Assembly: GCA_044359055.1 (NCBI GenBank)
Contig: JBIKMV010000061.1
Coordinates: 1 to 13,822, forward strand
Source of the DNA: CAMDMI01 sp044359055
GTDB taxonomy: Bacteria > Bacteroidota > Bacteroidia > Cytophagales > Flexibacteraceae
Direction of reading: 5' to 3'
Length of the DNA stretch: 13,822 bases
Shown here piece after piece: positions 1 to 9,101 of this stretch. The translations under genes were made by a program, and so were the position numbers. Under the pieces are notes generated by a model. It saw nothing but the letters and a program-made list of their open reading frames with translations, was not told where the DNA came from and ran no database searches. Numbering within the stretch: position 1 is the first letter of the stretch; each line of letters starts with the position of its first letter.

Positions 1-1665
1 AATTCGTCCCAATCCATGCGTTTTGATGTGCCGGATGCCAACAGTCCGAGAGGCTCTTATGCAGGCGGGGTGTTTTTAAGCAAGGTTGGAAGAAATCTGA
101 GCGGATATAACTGCCTCAGTTTCTATATCAAAGCCACGCAGGGGGCCGGTATAGGTTCTTTGGGGTTTGGCAACGATTTCGGTCCGTTGAAGTATGTGGT
201 TACCCTCAGCGATTATCCCGTAAACACCGCATGGAAAAAAGTCATCATCCCCATTCCCGATCCTTCCAGGCTTACTGCAGAAAAGGGCCTTTTTTACTAT
301 GCAGCCGGACCTCAAATGGATAAAGCATTTACTTTCTGGATTGACGAATTAAAATTTGAAAAAAGAACTGACCTTGGGATACCTGTAAATAAGATGCTGG
401 GCGGAAGAGACACCACAATTTCAGATGCTGCTTTCGGAGACAAAATTGCAATCAACCAATTTTCCAGTGAAGTCAGCCTTCCTACCGGCATCAACCAATC
501 CATCTCCGTTTCTGCGGCATATTTTTCTTTTGTTTCATCCAACCCTTCTGTTGCCAGTGTGGATGAAAATGGTGTGGTGACAATAAAAGATTCAACAGGT
601 TCTGCCACCATTACGGCCAGAGTAGGAAACACCGAAGCAAAAGGTTCTCTTACCATCAATTTTGCCGGGTCTGATCTAAGGCCCGGTGTAAAAGCTGCAA
701 CCCCTTCCCAAGCCACAGGCAATGTCATTTCAGTTTACAGTGATGCTTACCAGGAACCCACAGGCGTGGTATTAAATCCTTATTGGCTGGGCTCAACTAC
801 CCAAAGTAACGAAATCAAAGTGCAGGGCGACAATGTGGTCAGGTATTTCAATATGAACTATGTGGCGATGGTTTTAGGCTCCAATGTAAATGCAAACGAC
901 ATGGATTCCTTTCACCTCGATTTCTGGACACCTGAAAATGTAGCAGGAAGGTCTTTCAAAATTGAGTTGGTAGATTTTGGAGCAAACGGTGTGTTTGGTG
1001 GTGGCGACGACAGGACCGCTGTACTCAATTATTCAGCCCTTGCGACCAAGCAATGGGTTAGCATCGATGTTCCGCTTTCGGGCTTTTCAGGCCCAAGGCC
1101 TCAGGGTAATCTTGCTCAGGTGGTGTTTTCTTCTACGCCCAACAACTCCCTCACCAACATATTTGTCGATAATGTTTATCTCTACAAGAAACCCGGTTTG
1201 CCGGCAGTACCCACTACGGCAGCCCCAAGTCCGTCCTATCCTTCTGCCAATGTGATTTCCCTCTTCAGCGAAGCCTACTCCAATGTTGCCGGCACAAATT
1301 TAAACCCGAATTGGGGTCAGGCCACTGTGGTTACCCAGCCTCAAATTGCAGGCAACAATACTTTGCTGTACTCCGGCCTGAATTATCAGGGCTTACAAAT
1401 CGGTAGTAATCAGGATGTTTCAGGGATGCAGTATCTTCATTTGGATTACTATTCAGCCAATTCTACCAGCATGAAGATTTTTTTGATCAGCCCGGGTCCT
1501 GTAGAGATGCCATACACCTTAGCGGTTCCGACGGCAAGCGGCTGGAACAGTGTGGATATTCCGCTTTCTGCCTTTTCGCCTGTGGCTTTAAATAATGTGT
1601 TCCAGCTCAAATTTGAAGGCAACGGAACCATTTATCTGGATAACATTTTATTCAGAAAAGACTAA
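1..1665 (+). CDS. Modular surface glycan-binding protein (Ig-like domain plus three beta-sandwich modules), 5' truncated
   Basis: The frame is already open at base 1 (Asn-Ser-Ser-Gln-Ser before the ATG at 16), so the real start lies upstream. Comparison with the paralogue at 10703 suggests that about 60 residues plus a signal peptide are missing. Numbering from the ATG at 16: module A to about residue 118 (ending in a WIDELKFEK strand), a Big_2-like bacterial Ig domain at about 130-217 (SSNPSVASVDENGVVTIK pattern), module B at about 236-393 and module C at about 412-549. B and C both open with NVIS(V/L)(Y/F)S(D/E)AY and close with a D-N-(V/I)-(Y/L) strand. There is no catalytic motif and no C-terminal T9SS domain; it ends straight after module C. 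Position just before a GH16 lipoprotein suggests a lipid-anchored surface binding protein of the SusE/F or SGBP kind. Function is inferred; the anchor cannot be checked because the N-terminus is absent. Confidence 0.75.
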   Translation, partial: NSSQSMRFDVPDANSPRGSYAGGVFLSKVGRNLSGYNCLSFYIKATQGAGIGSLGFGNDFGPLKYVVTLSDYPVNTAWKKVIIPIPDPSRLTAEKGLFYYAAGPQMDKAFTFWIDELKFEKRTDLGIPVNKMLGGRDTTISDAAFGDKIAINQFSSEVSLPTGINQSISVSAAYFSFVSSNPSVASVDENGVVTIKDSTGSATITARVGNTEAKGSLTINFAGSDLRPGVKAATPSQATGNVISVYSDAYQEPTGVVLNPYWLGSTTQSNEIKVQGDNVVRYFNMNYVAMVLGSNVNANDMDSFHLDFWTPENVAGRSFKIELVDFGANGVFGGGDDRTAVLNYSALATKQWVSIDVPLSGFSGPRPQGNLAQVVFSSTPNNSLTNIFVDNVYLYKKPGLPAVPTTAAPSPSYPSANVISLFSEAYSNVAGTNLNPNWGQATVVTQPQIAGNNTLLYSGLNYQGLQIGSNQDVSGMQYLHLDYYSANSTSMKIFLISPGPVEMPYTLAVPTASGWNSVDIPLSAFSPVALNNVFQLKFEGNGTIYLDNILFRKD

Positions 1666-1704
1666 TATTCAAGTCATTTCGATCATTAACAAAAGAGATT
1701 TACT

Positions 1705-2556
1705 ATGAAAATAAAATTGAACCGAATGCTGGCTTCTCTTTTCGGAACCCCGGTGGTTTCTTTCAGTTTGCTTTTTGCTTCCTCCGGCTGCGAAAAGAAA
1801 GCCGAACAAACCTTACCCAAGAGGAATTATGAGCTCACCTGGAGCGATGAATTCAATGATACCACCGACGGCGCCTTGCCCGACAGCACAAAATGGACCT
1901 ACGATATCGGAACAGGAAACAACGGCTGGGGCAATGCTGAATTACAGTATTACACCAATCGGACTACCAATGTGAAGCAGGACGGAGCCGGCAATCTGGT
2001 GATTTCGGCAAGGCAGGAATCTTTTGGCGGAAGGGGCTTTACCTCAGCCCGAATCAAAACCAAAGGCAAATTCGAACAAGTATATGGCCGGTTTGAGGCC
2101 AGATTAAAAACCCCGACCGGTCCCGGCCTTTGGCCGGCATTCTGGATGTTGGGTTCCAATATTGATCAGGTACCCTGGCCGCAATGCGGGGAAATAGACA
2201 TCATGGAACAGCGCGGACAGGAACCAACTGTAACCCACGGCAGTCTCCATGGCCCCGGCTACTCCGGCGGAAATGCCAAGACAAAGTCATATTTCAATAT
2301 GAAGGGAAGGTTTGACAATGAATTTCATGTCTATGCGGTGGATTGGGGAAAAGATTACATTGATTTTTTTGTGGATGACTTTCTCTACCAGCGGATTACC
2401 CCGGCAGATGTCACTGGGGAATGGGTATACAATCAGCCATTTTTTTTGATTTTGAACATTGCGGTAGGCGGAAATTTTGTGGGTTTTCCGACCAATGCAA
2501 CACCTTTCCCGCAGTCTTTGACAGTTGATTATGTCAGGGTGTACCGGCAAAAATAA
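1705..2556 (+). CDS. GH16 endo-beta-1,3-glucanase (laminarinase), lipoprotein
   Basis: A 283-residue enzyme that hydrolyses internal beta-1,3 (or mixed-linkage beta-1,3/1,4) glucan bonds with retention. It starts with a lipoprotein signal peptide ending in the lipobox ASSGC, with Cys29 as the lipidation site. The GH16 domain fills about residues 41-282. Supporting motifs are GWGNAELQYYTN near residue 74, GLWPAFWMLG near 141, the catalytic GEIDIMEQRG with nucleophile Glu163, helper Asp165 and acid/base Glu168, HGSLHGPGYSGG near 178, and the final DYVRVYR strand. This set fits the laminarinase/lichenase branch (GH16_3) better than agarases or carrageenases. No carbohydrate-binding domain is attached; the preceding gene may supply binding. 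The residues after Cys29 (EKKAE) lack a clear acidic surface-export run, so outer-surface versus periplasmic location is open. Confidence 0.93.
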   Translation: MKIKLNRMLASLFGTPVVSFSLLFASSGCEKKAEQTLPKRNYELTWSDEFNDTTDGALPDSTKWTYDIGTGNNGWGNAELQYYTNRTTNVKQDGAGNLVISARQESFGGRGFTSARIKTKGKFEQVYGRFEARLKTPTGPGLWPAFWMLGSNIDQVPWPQCGEIDIMEQRGQEPTVTHGSLHGPGYSGGNAKTKSYFNMKGRFDNEFHVYAVDWGKDYIDFFVDDFLYQRITPADVTGEWVYNQPFFLILNIAVGGNFVGFPTNATPFPQSLTVDYVRVYRQK

Positions 2557-2594
2557 ATGTAAGTTAAAATATTGAATATCAGAATTTAAGTTCA

Positions 2595-5500
2595 TTGAAA
2601 AAAGCCCCAGCTGACTTTTATCCTGAAATAATGACTTTGAGAACCATGTCGAACCAAATCCTTGAAATGGCTGAAATCGGGAAAGAAATTCAACTGCATG
2701 AGGTCCAAATCGGGAGAGAGGTTTTTTACAAAATCTCCCATTCAGATCGGATGCGCCCCTTTTTCATGACCATCGTGAGCGACTCCAACCATTGGATGTT
2801 TGTTTCCGGCAATGCAGGAATTTCGGTTGGCAGGAGAAATTCTGATTTTGCTCTATTTCCTTACTATACAGACGATAAAATCACAGAATCGGCTGAAAAC
2901 ACGGGCTGCAAAACCCTGATTCGGGCAGAGACCGAAGGTCAATTGTATGTATGGGAACCCTTTTCCATCCGAAGCGAGGGTCTGTTTGAATTCCAAAGAA
3001 ATCTGTATAAGAACCGAATTGGCAACAAAATCATTTTCGAAGAAATCAACCACAGTATTGGATTGAGTTTTTCTTATGAATGGAACACGAGCAATCGGTT
3101 TGGTTTTTTGAGAAAGGCCAAACTGCAAAATCTCAGAGCGGAAAAGGTTTCTATTGAAGTCATAGATGGATTCCAAAACCTGCTTCCCTATGGTGTAGGG
3201 GCTGATTTGCAAAACGCGGTCAGCAATCTGGCCGATGCATACAAAAGGTCCGAATTATTGCCGGAGTCGGGACTGGGCATTTTTACCTTGAGTGCCATCA
3301 TATCAGACAAAGCCGAGCCCTGCGAGGCACTGAAAGCCAATACGGTTTGGTCAGCCGGAATCGATAGCCCTACCTATTTGCTGTCCAATGCTCAGCTTTC
3401 CAAATTCAGAAACGGAGAAAAAGTAATTCAGGAGGAGGATGTAAAAGGCGAAAAAGGGGCATATCTGGTTCATTTTAATTTTGAAGCAGAGGCCGAAGGT
3501 GAAAAATCCTGGCAATTTGTAGCCAATATAAATCAAACACAATCGGCTGTCATTCAGCTAGATGAGGAGATCCGGAACCATACTGAATTGATTCAGCAGG
3601 TTTTTTCAGATGTAGAATCTGGCACCAGAAATTTGCTGGCCCTCGCCGCTTCAGCTGATGGCCTTCAATTCAGTGCGGATGAGCGTTTGAACACCCGCCA
3701 TTTTGCCAATGTGCTTTTCAATATCATGCGTGGCGGCGTTTTTGATGAAAACTACCAGGTAAAGAAAAGTGATTTTTCGGCTTATTTGAAAAAGGCCAAC
3801 CCGGTAGTGTTTGCCGAAAATGAAAGTTTGCTCAAAAGTCTGGCCGACACCCTATCCATTTTTGAATTACAGGAGAAAGTAAGCCAAACCGGAGATTCGT
3901 ATCTGGTTCGGCTTACGACGGAATACCTGCCGCTGAAATTCAGCCGCAGGCATGGAGACCCCAGCCGTCCCTGGAATAAGTTCAGCATCAATACCCAAAA
4001 TGAGGCTGATGGTTCCAAAATACTGGACTACGAAGGCAACTGGAGGGACATTTTCCAAAACTGGGAAGCCCTGGCCCATTCTTATCCCGGGTTCATTGGT
4101 GGCATGATTTCCAAATTTTTAAATGCCTCAACTTTTGATGGTTACAACCCGTATAGGGTGACGAAGGGCGGTTTTGACTGGGAAACGATTGAACCCGATA
4201 ATCCCTGGTCTTACATTGGTTACTGGGGTGATCATCAGATCATTTACCTGCTCAAGTTGCTGGAATTTTCTCATAACCGGAATCCGAAAAACATTTCGCA
4301 ATGGCTTGGCCGCGAGGGATTTGTATATGCCAATGTGCCCTATCAAATCAAGCCTTATCCCGAAATTCTAGAAAATCCGAAAGACACCATTGTTTTTGAT
4401 CACAAGGCCGATTCGCACATCCGCAGGCGGATGGAAAAAATGGGTGCCGACGGAGCTTTGCTGACCAACAGCCAAGGCCAAATCCTTGAAGTTGCTTTTG
4501 GGGAGAAAATTCTGGCAACGGTCCTTTCCAAACTTTCCAACCTGGTGCCCGAGGGCGGCATTTGGATGAATACCCAGCGCCCGGAATGGAATGATGCCAA
4601 CAACGCATTGGTTGGCAATGGTTTATCGATGGTAACCGTTTGTTATTTGCGGCGGTTTCTTGCCTTCTTTTTGCCGGTTTTGGAAGAAAGTGAAAACCTG
4701 GAGATTCCTGTTTCGGTGGAATTGAAGGATTTCTTTTTGAAAGTAAAAGCCGTCTTTGCTCAGTATGAAAAATGGCTTGGCGATAAAATTTCGGATTCAA
4801 ACCGAAAAGCCATAACCGATGCCTTGGGTCTGGCAGGAAGCGATTTTAGAACCCGCATTTATCATTCAAAATTTTCAGGAGAAAAGTCTCTTGTCAGTGT
4901 AAATGACATTCACAACTTGTTCGGTTTAGCCAATGCTTTTTTGGAGCAGGCCATTGCCCGAAATCGTCGTGCTGATGGATTGTTTCACACCTACAACCTG
5001 ATTTCAATAGAGAAAGATGGTTTTACCGTTTCGCATTTGAGTGAAATGCTGGAAGGTCAGGTGGCAGTACTGAGTTCGGGTTTTCTTTCAGCAGGAGAAT
5101 GTGTTTCGGTTTTGGATGCATTGAAATCCAGTGCCTTGTATCGAAAAGACCAAAACAGTTATATCCTTTATCCCAATAAGAATCTACCTCGTTTTCTTCA
5201 GAAAAATACCTTTTCCAAAGAAAAGGCCTGTGAATCGCCCCTTCTCAGAAAGTTGCTGGAATCCGGCAACCGTCAGATTTTGGAATCCGACCTGAAGGGC
5301 AACCTGCATTTCAACGGCAATTTTAGAAATGCCTCGGACTTGGAAGCAGGTTTGAATGGGTTGGATTCTGCATTCCAAGACCAGGTATCGGCAGAAAAGA
5401 AGCGGGTTCTGGAGATTTACGAATCGGTATTTAATCACAAAGAATTTACCGGCCGGTCCGGAACCTTTTTCGGCTACGAAGGCCTGGGTTCCATTTACTG

Positions 5501-6101
5501 GCATATGGTTTCAAAGTTGGGTCTGGCTGTGATGGAAACCACACAGAAAGCCATTGAAAACCAAGTCGATGAAGCACTTATTGAGAAGCTCACCGCCCAT
5601 TATTATGCCATTCAGGACGGAATAGGTGCCCATAAATCCCCCAAATTGTACGGAGCTTTTCCGACAGATCCGTATTCTCACACACCTTTGGGAAGAGGGG
5701 CCCAGCAACCGGGTATGACGGGTCAGGTGAAGGAGGATATCCTTTGCAGGATGGCAGAATTGGGCGTTGAAGTCCGGAAGGGGAAATTGGCCTTCAATCC
5801 TGGGATTTTGAAGAAAAGCCAATTTCTGAAAGCGGGTAAAACAATTGAATTTGTGGATGTTAAGGGTAAATTTCAAACCATAGAATTACCTGAAAACAGC
5901 TTGTTTTTCACCTGTTGCCAGGTCCCGGTTTTGTATGTTCTGGCTGAAAAGAAAGGCCTGAAAATCAAGCAATACCAAGGTTTGGAGGAGAGTGCAGAGG
6001 CATTCGAATTATCCGATTCTCTAAGTCAGTCTGTCTTTCAAAGAAAGGCAGAGATTCAGTGGATTAAAGTTTTCATCAACCCCAATAAACTGAAAAACTG
6101 A
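2595..6101 (+). CDS. GH149-type beta-1,3-oligoglucan phosphorylase (GH94 clan)
   Basis: An 1168-residue cytoplasmic protein with no signal peptide. GH149 enzymes phosphorolyse beta-1,3-gluco-oligosaccharides with inversion, releasing alpha-glucose-1-phosphate. The size is well above disaccharide GH94 phosphorylases (about 800 residues) and close to known GH149/GH161 enzymes (about 1,100). Visible blocks: SGNAGISVGRRN and ALFPYYTDDKI at about 71-96 (N-terminal beta-sandwich), RPEWNDANNALVGNG at about 662-676 in the catalytic (alpha/alpha)6 barrel, where Asp667 of WND matches the general acid of GH94, GYEGLGSIYWHMV near 960, and PTDPYSHTPLGRGAQQPGM from about 1023. The start is uncertain: TTG at 2595 gives MKKAPADFYPEI and is the first in-frame start; ATG at 2631 or 2646 would remove 12 or 17 residues. 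Phosphorylase identity is strong; GH149 rather than GH161 is a judgement from memory of the families and from the neighbours. Confidence 0.8.
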   Translation: MKKAPADFYPEIMTLRTMSNQILEMAEIGKEIQLHEVQIGREVFYKISHSDRMRPFFMTIVSDSNHWMFVSGNAGISVGRRNSDFALFPYYTDDKITESAENTGCKTLIRAETEGQLYVWEPFSIRSEGLFEFQRNLYKNRIGNKIIFEEINHSIGLSFSYEWNTSNRFGFLRKAKLQNLRAEKVSIEVIDGFQNLLPYGVGADLQNAVSNLADAYKRSELLPESGLGIFTLSAIISDKAEPCEALKANTVWSAGIDSPTYLLSNAQLSKFRNGEKVIQEEDVKGEKGAYLVHFNFEAEAEGEKSWQFVANINQTQSAVIQLDEEIRNHTELIQQVFSDVESGTRNLLALAASADGLQFSADERLNTRHFANVLFNIMRGGVFDENYQVKKSDFSAYLKKANPVVFAENESLLKSLADTLSIFELQEKVSQTGDSYLVRLTTEYLPLKFSRRHGDPSRPWNKFSINTQNEADGSKILDYEGNWRDIFQNWEALAHSYPGFIGGMISKFLNASTFDGYNPYRVTKGGFDWETIEPDNPWSYIGYWGDHQIIYLLKLLEFSHNRNPKNISQWLGREGFVYANVPYQIKPYPEILENPKDTIVFDHKADSHIRRRMEKMGADGALLTNSQGQILEVAFGEKILATVLSKLSNLVPEGGIWMNTQRPEWNDANNALVGNGLSMVTVCYLRRFLAFFLPVLEESENLEIPVSVELKDFFLKVKAVFAQYEKWLGDKISDSNRKAITDALGLAGSDFRTRIYHSKFSGEKSLVSVNDIHNLFGLANAFLEQAIARNRRADGLFHTYNLISIEKDGFTVSHLSEMLEGQVAVLSSGFLSAGECVSVLDALKSSALYRKDQNSYILYPNKNLPRFLQKNTFSKEKACESPLLRKLLESGNRQILESDLKGNLHFNGNFRNASDLEAGLNGLDSAFQDQVSAEKKRVLEIYESVFNHKEFTGRSGTFFGYEGLGSIYWHMVSKLGLAVMETTQKAIENQVDEALIEKLTAHYYAIQDGIGAHKSPKLYGAFPTDPYSHTPLGRGAQQPGMTGQVKEDILCRMAELGVEVRKGKLAFNPGILKKSQFLKAGKTIEFVDVKGKFQTIELPENSLFFTCCQVPVLYVLAEKKGLKIKQYQGLEESAEAFELSDSLSQSVFQRKAEIQWIKVFINPNKLKN

Positions 6102-6102
6102 A

Positions 6103-7590
6103 GTGGACAGACAATTGATTTTCTTTATGTTGATGATGACCGTGGATCCAACCGTTTTGGCACAAAAGGGAAAAACCAGGGTGCAGATTTTCGAAACAGC
6201 GGCCAATGGCAACAAGTTGAAGGAAATCAGTGAAATGCAGGCCGGTTCGCCTTCTGCCCTGAGCATTTCCATACATCCGGAAAAGAAATTTCAAACCATT
6301 ACCGGATTCGGCGGCTCGTTTACCGAAGCTTCTGCCTCTCTGATCAATCGCTTAAGTCCGATAAACCGCGACAAAATCATTCAGGCCTATTTCAGCAAAG
6401 AGGGAGCGGATTATTCATTAACCCGAACCCACATCAATTCCTGCGATTTTTCATTGAAGAACTATGCCTATGCCAATGTGGAAGGCGATACAAATCTGGA
6501 TCACTTCAACATAGAAGAGGACCGCAACGACCTGATTCCCATGATCAAAGCTGCTCAAAAGGCTTCTATAGAAGGCTTTCACATCATTGCTTCTCCCTGG
6601 ACCGCCCCTCCCTGGATGAAGGACAACAATAAATGGGTTGGCGGAAAACTATTGCCCGAATATCAGAAAACATGGGCTATGTATTTCACCAAATACCTGC
6701 GGGAATACCAGAAGGAAGGCATCAACATTTGGGGTATAACCGTTGAAAATGAGCCGCATGGAAACGGCAACAATTGGGAGAGCATGCTCTTCAGCCCCAA
6801 AGAAATGACCGATTTTGTAGAGTTTTACCTGGGGCCTCAGCTCAAAAAAGAGGGTTATGGAAATGTAAAAATTCTGGGTTATGACCAAAACCGGGATGGC
6901 CTGAAGGAATGGGTGGATGAAATGTACCGCTCGGCAGGTGCTTCAAAATACTATGCTGGCACCGCCATTCATTGGTACGAAAGTACCTTCGATTTTTTTC
7001 CAGAGGCCCTTCAGTATGCCCGTAAAAAGGCCCCGAAAAAACACCTCATCAATACCGAAGCCTGTATAGACGCACAGGTGCCGGCCTGGAAAAATGACGC
7101 CTGGTACTGGAGCAAGGAAGCCACCGACTGGGGCTGGACGTGGGCACCGGAACACCAGAAACACCTTCATCCCAAGTATGTACCTGTTTTTCGCTATGCC
7201 CGAGACATCATAGGCTGCTTGAACAACCATGTAGACGGCTGGATAGACTGGAACATGGTGCTGAACCCTCAGGGTGGGCCCAATTGGTTCAAAAACTGGT
7301 GCACAGCGCCGGTGATAGCGGATCCCGAAAAAGACGAAATCTATTTCACTCCATTGTACTATACCATGACGCATTTCAGCAAATTTATCCGGCCGGGAGC
7401 TGTTCGGATAGATTGCAAAAATCCGGACGGAGAACTGATGTGTACCGCTGCCAAAAATCCGGACGGTTCCCTTGCCGTGGTTTTGTTCAATCCTGGTGAA
7501 AAAGACCGGGAAATCAACCTGAAAATCAAGGAAAAAGCCGTAGCAATCCGGATTTCATCTAAAGCCATTCAAACCATCATCGTCAGATAA
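6103..7590 (+). CDS. GH30 family glucanase, probably beta-1,6-glucanase, exported
   Basis: A 495-residue retaining glycosidase. The (beta/alpha)8 barrel shows GFGGSFTEASA near 68, SPWTAPPWMKDN near 164, TVENEPHG with acid/base Glu217, and INTEACID with nucleophile Glu319. A C-terminal beta-sandwich follows from about residue 420 and ends in IQTIIVR, as in GH30_1 and GH30_3 proteins. In this context removal or cleavage of beta-1,6-linked glucose branches is most likely; a glucosylceramidase-like activity is the family alternative. The start is GTG, one base after the phosphorylase stop. An in-frame TGA at 6091 prevents a longer frame, and GTG gives a short signal peptide (hydrophobic LIFFMLMMTV, cleavage after VLA at residue 20). 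Starting at the ATG at 6127 would leave a poor signal. Probably periplasmic. Confidence 0.9.
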   Translation: MDRQLIFFMLMMTVDPTVLAQKGKTRVQIFETAANGNKLKEISEMQAGSPSALSISIHPEKKFQTITGFGGSFTEASASLINRLSPINRDKIIQAYFSKEGADYSLTRTHINSCDFSLKNYAYANVEGDTNLDHFNIEEDRNDLIPMIKAAQKASIEGFHIIASPWTAPPWMKDNNKWVGGKLLPEYQKTWAMYFTKYLREYQKEGINIWGITVENEPHGNGNNWESMLFSPKEMTDFVEFYLGPQLKKEGYGNVKILGYDQNRDGLKEWVDEMYRSAGASKYYAGTAIHWYESTFDFFPEALQYARKKAPKKHLINTEACIDAQVPAWKNDAWYWSKEATDWGWTWAPEHQKHLHPKYVPVFRYARDIIGCLNNHVDGWIDWNMVLNPQGGPNWFKNWCTAPVIADPEKDEIYFTPLYYTMTHFSKFIRPGAVRIDCKNPDGELMCTAAKNPDGSLAVVLFNPGEKDREINLKIKEKAVAIRISSKAIQTIIVR

Positions 7591-7602
7591 TACAACTCAG
7601 CA

Positions 7603-9099
7603 ATGACCGAAAAACCAACCATAGCCACCCAAATTGTTCCCATGGGGCAAAAAATTGCCTTCGGAGCCGGCATGTTGGCAAACCAAATGTTTCCGGCAGC
7701 GCTGGGCATATTTATGGTTGTCCTGGTTGAAAATCTGGGAATGCCCACCTGGATGTGGGGTGTTTTGTTCTTTCTTCCAAGAATTCTGGATGCTTTTTTC
7801 GACCCCATTATGGGCTTCATTTCTGATAATACAAAATCAGTTTGGGGCAGGAGAAGGCAATATGTGTTCACTGGCGCCCTGATCATGGGTATTTCTTTTG
7901 TCATCATGTGGCAGCTGTACAGAGAAAACAGCGTCATATACAACTTCACTTTCTTCCTCTTTTGGTCCACCGTTTTTTACTTTGGATTATCCATTTTCAG
8001 TGTTCCCTACGTAGCCATGGGCTACGAAATGAGCGATGATTTTCATGAAAGAACACAGATTATGGCCATTTCTCAATGGATTGGCCAATGGGCATGGGTG
8101 ATAGCCCCATGGTTTTGGGTGGTGATGTACGACCCGGAATGGTTTCCGAATGCAGATACAGCCACAAGAACCTTGGCATTTTGGGTCGGTATTTCCTGCA
8201 TGATATTGGCCATGATGCCAGCCATTTTCATCAAAAGTAAATCGACAAAAAACAATGATGCTTTAAAGCCCCTGACTTACAAAACCATCGGGGGTAGCTT
8301 TAAGCAAATCCTTTTGAGCTTTAAAGAAGCTTTCAGCAATGCACCATTCAGAAAACTATGTATTGCTACCTTTTTGATTTTCAATGCATTCAACACGGTA
8401 GCCGGCTTTACATTTTTTATTGTCGTCTATTATTTGTTTGACGGCAACACGGCCGATGCAGGTATTTGGCCTACACTTTTTGGTTGTGTCGGGGCACTGT
8501 CCACCACATTCATAGTAATCCCGACTGTGGCCTGGGTTTCCAAAAAAATGGAAAAGAAAAAAGCCTTTCTGGTTTGTCAGGGCATTTCTGTTTTTGGCTA
8601 CATATTGCTTTGGTTCCTCTTTATTCCCGGCAAACCCTATATGTTTTTGTTTGCCCTCCCTTTCTTTTCATTCGGAATAGGCAGCTTGTTTACCCTGATG
8701 ATGTCCATGACAGCGGATGTTTGCGAGATGGATGAATTATACTCGGGCAAACGCAGGGAAGGCATTTTTGGGGCCATTTATTGGTGGATGGTGAAGTTTG
8801 GTTTTGCCATTGCCGGTTTATTGACAGGAGTAATTATGTCAATAGTTGGATTTAAGGCCGGTGCGGAAACCCAGGCCGAAGGTGCAGTTACAGGACTTAG
8901 GCTTATTTTCTCCGGTGTCCCCATGGCAGGTACACTCATTGCCATGTATGTGATGTGGAATTATGACCTCACCGAAGCAAAAGCCAGGGCAATTAAAAAA
9001 GAACTGGATGCCAGAAAAGTGCCGGCTACGGGGCAACCTTTCAATAATTTGTCTGGAAAAACAGCTTCGATTGACAAAAAAGAAATACAAAAATTCTGA
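7603..9099 (+). CDS. GPH-family (MelB-like) sugar:cation symporter, MFS
   Basis: A 498-residue inner-membrane transporter with about twelve hydrophobic segments. It belongs to the glycoside-pentoside-hexuronide:cation symporter group: the helix II block RILDAFFDPIMG at about 60-71 is followed by a loop ending in WGRRRQ, and VPYVAMGYEMSDD near 134 and TADVCEMDELYSGKRREG near 370-390 are family blocks. Arg60, Asp63 and Asp67 have the same spacing as Arg52, Asp55 and Asp59 of Salmonella MelB, where the two Asp residues bind the coupling cation. Residues aligned by eye with the MelB galactoside-binding Asp19 and Asp124 are Gln28 and Ser133, so the sugar is probably different. Lying 12 bases after GH30 and 2 bases before GH17, it likely imports beta-glucan oligosaccharides (for example laminaribiose and longer) for the cytoplasmic phosphorylase. 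Confidence 0.9.
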   Translation: MTEKPTIATQIVPMGQKIAFGAGMLANQMFPAALGIFMVVLVENLGMPTWMWGVLFFLPRILDAFFDPIMGFISDNTKSVWGRRRQYVFTGALIMGISFVIMWQLYRENSVIYNFTFFLFWSTVFYFGLSIFSVPYVAMGYEMSDDFHERTQIMAISQWIGQWAWVIAPWFWVVMYDPEWFPNADTATRTLAFWVGISCMILAMMPAIFIKSKSTKNNDALKPLTYKTIGGSFKQILLSFKEAFSNAPFRKLCIATFLIFNAFNTVAGFTFFIVVYYLFDGNTADAGIWPTLFGCVGALSTTFIVIPTVAWVSKKMEKKKAFLVCQGISVFGYILLWFLFIPGKPYMFLFALPFFSFGIGSLFTLMMSMTADVCEMDELYSGKRREGIFGAIYWWMVKFGFAIAGLLTGVIMSIVGFKAGAETQAEGAVTGLRLIFSGVPMAGTLIAMYVMWNYDLTEAKARAIKKELDARKVPATGQPFNNLSGKTASIDKKEIQKF

Positions 9100-9101
9100 T
9101 C

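Noticed and set aside
4348..4800. 150-residue open frame on the - strand
   Set aside because: It lies entirely opposite the phosphorylase catalytic region and has no recognisable domain or start context.
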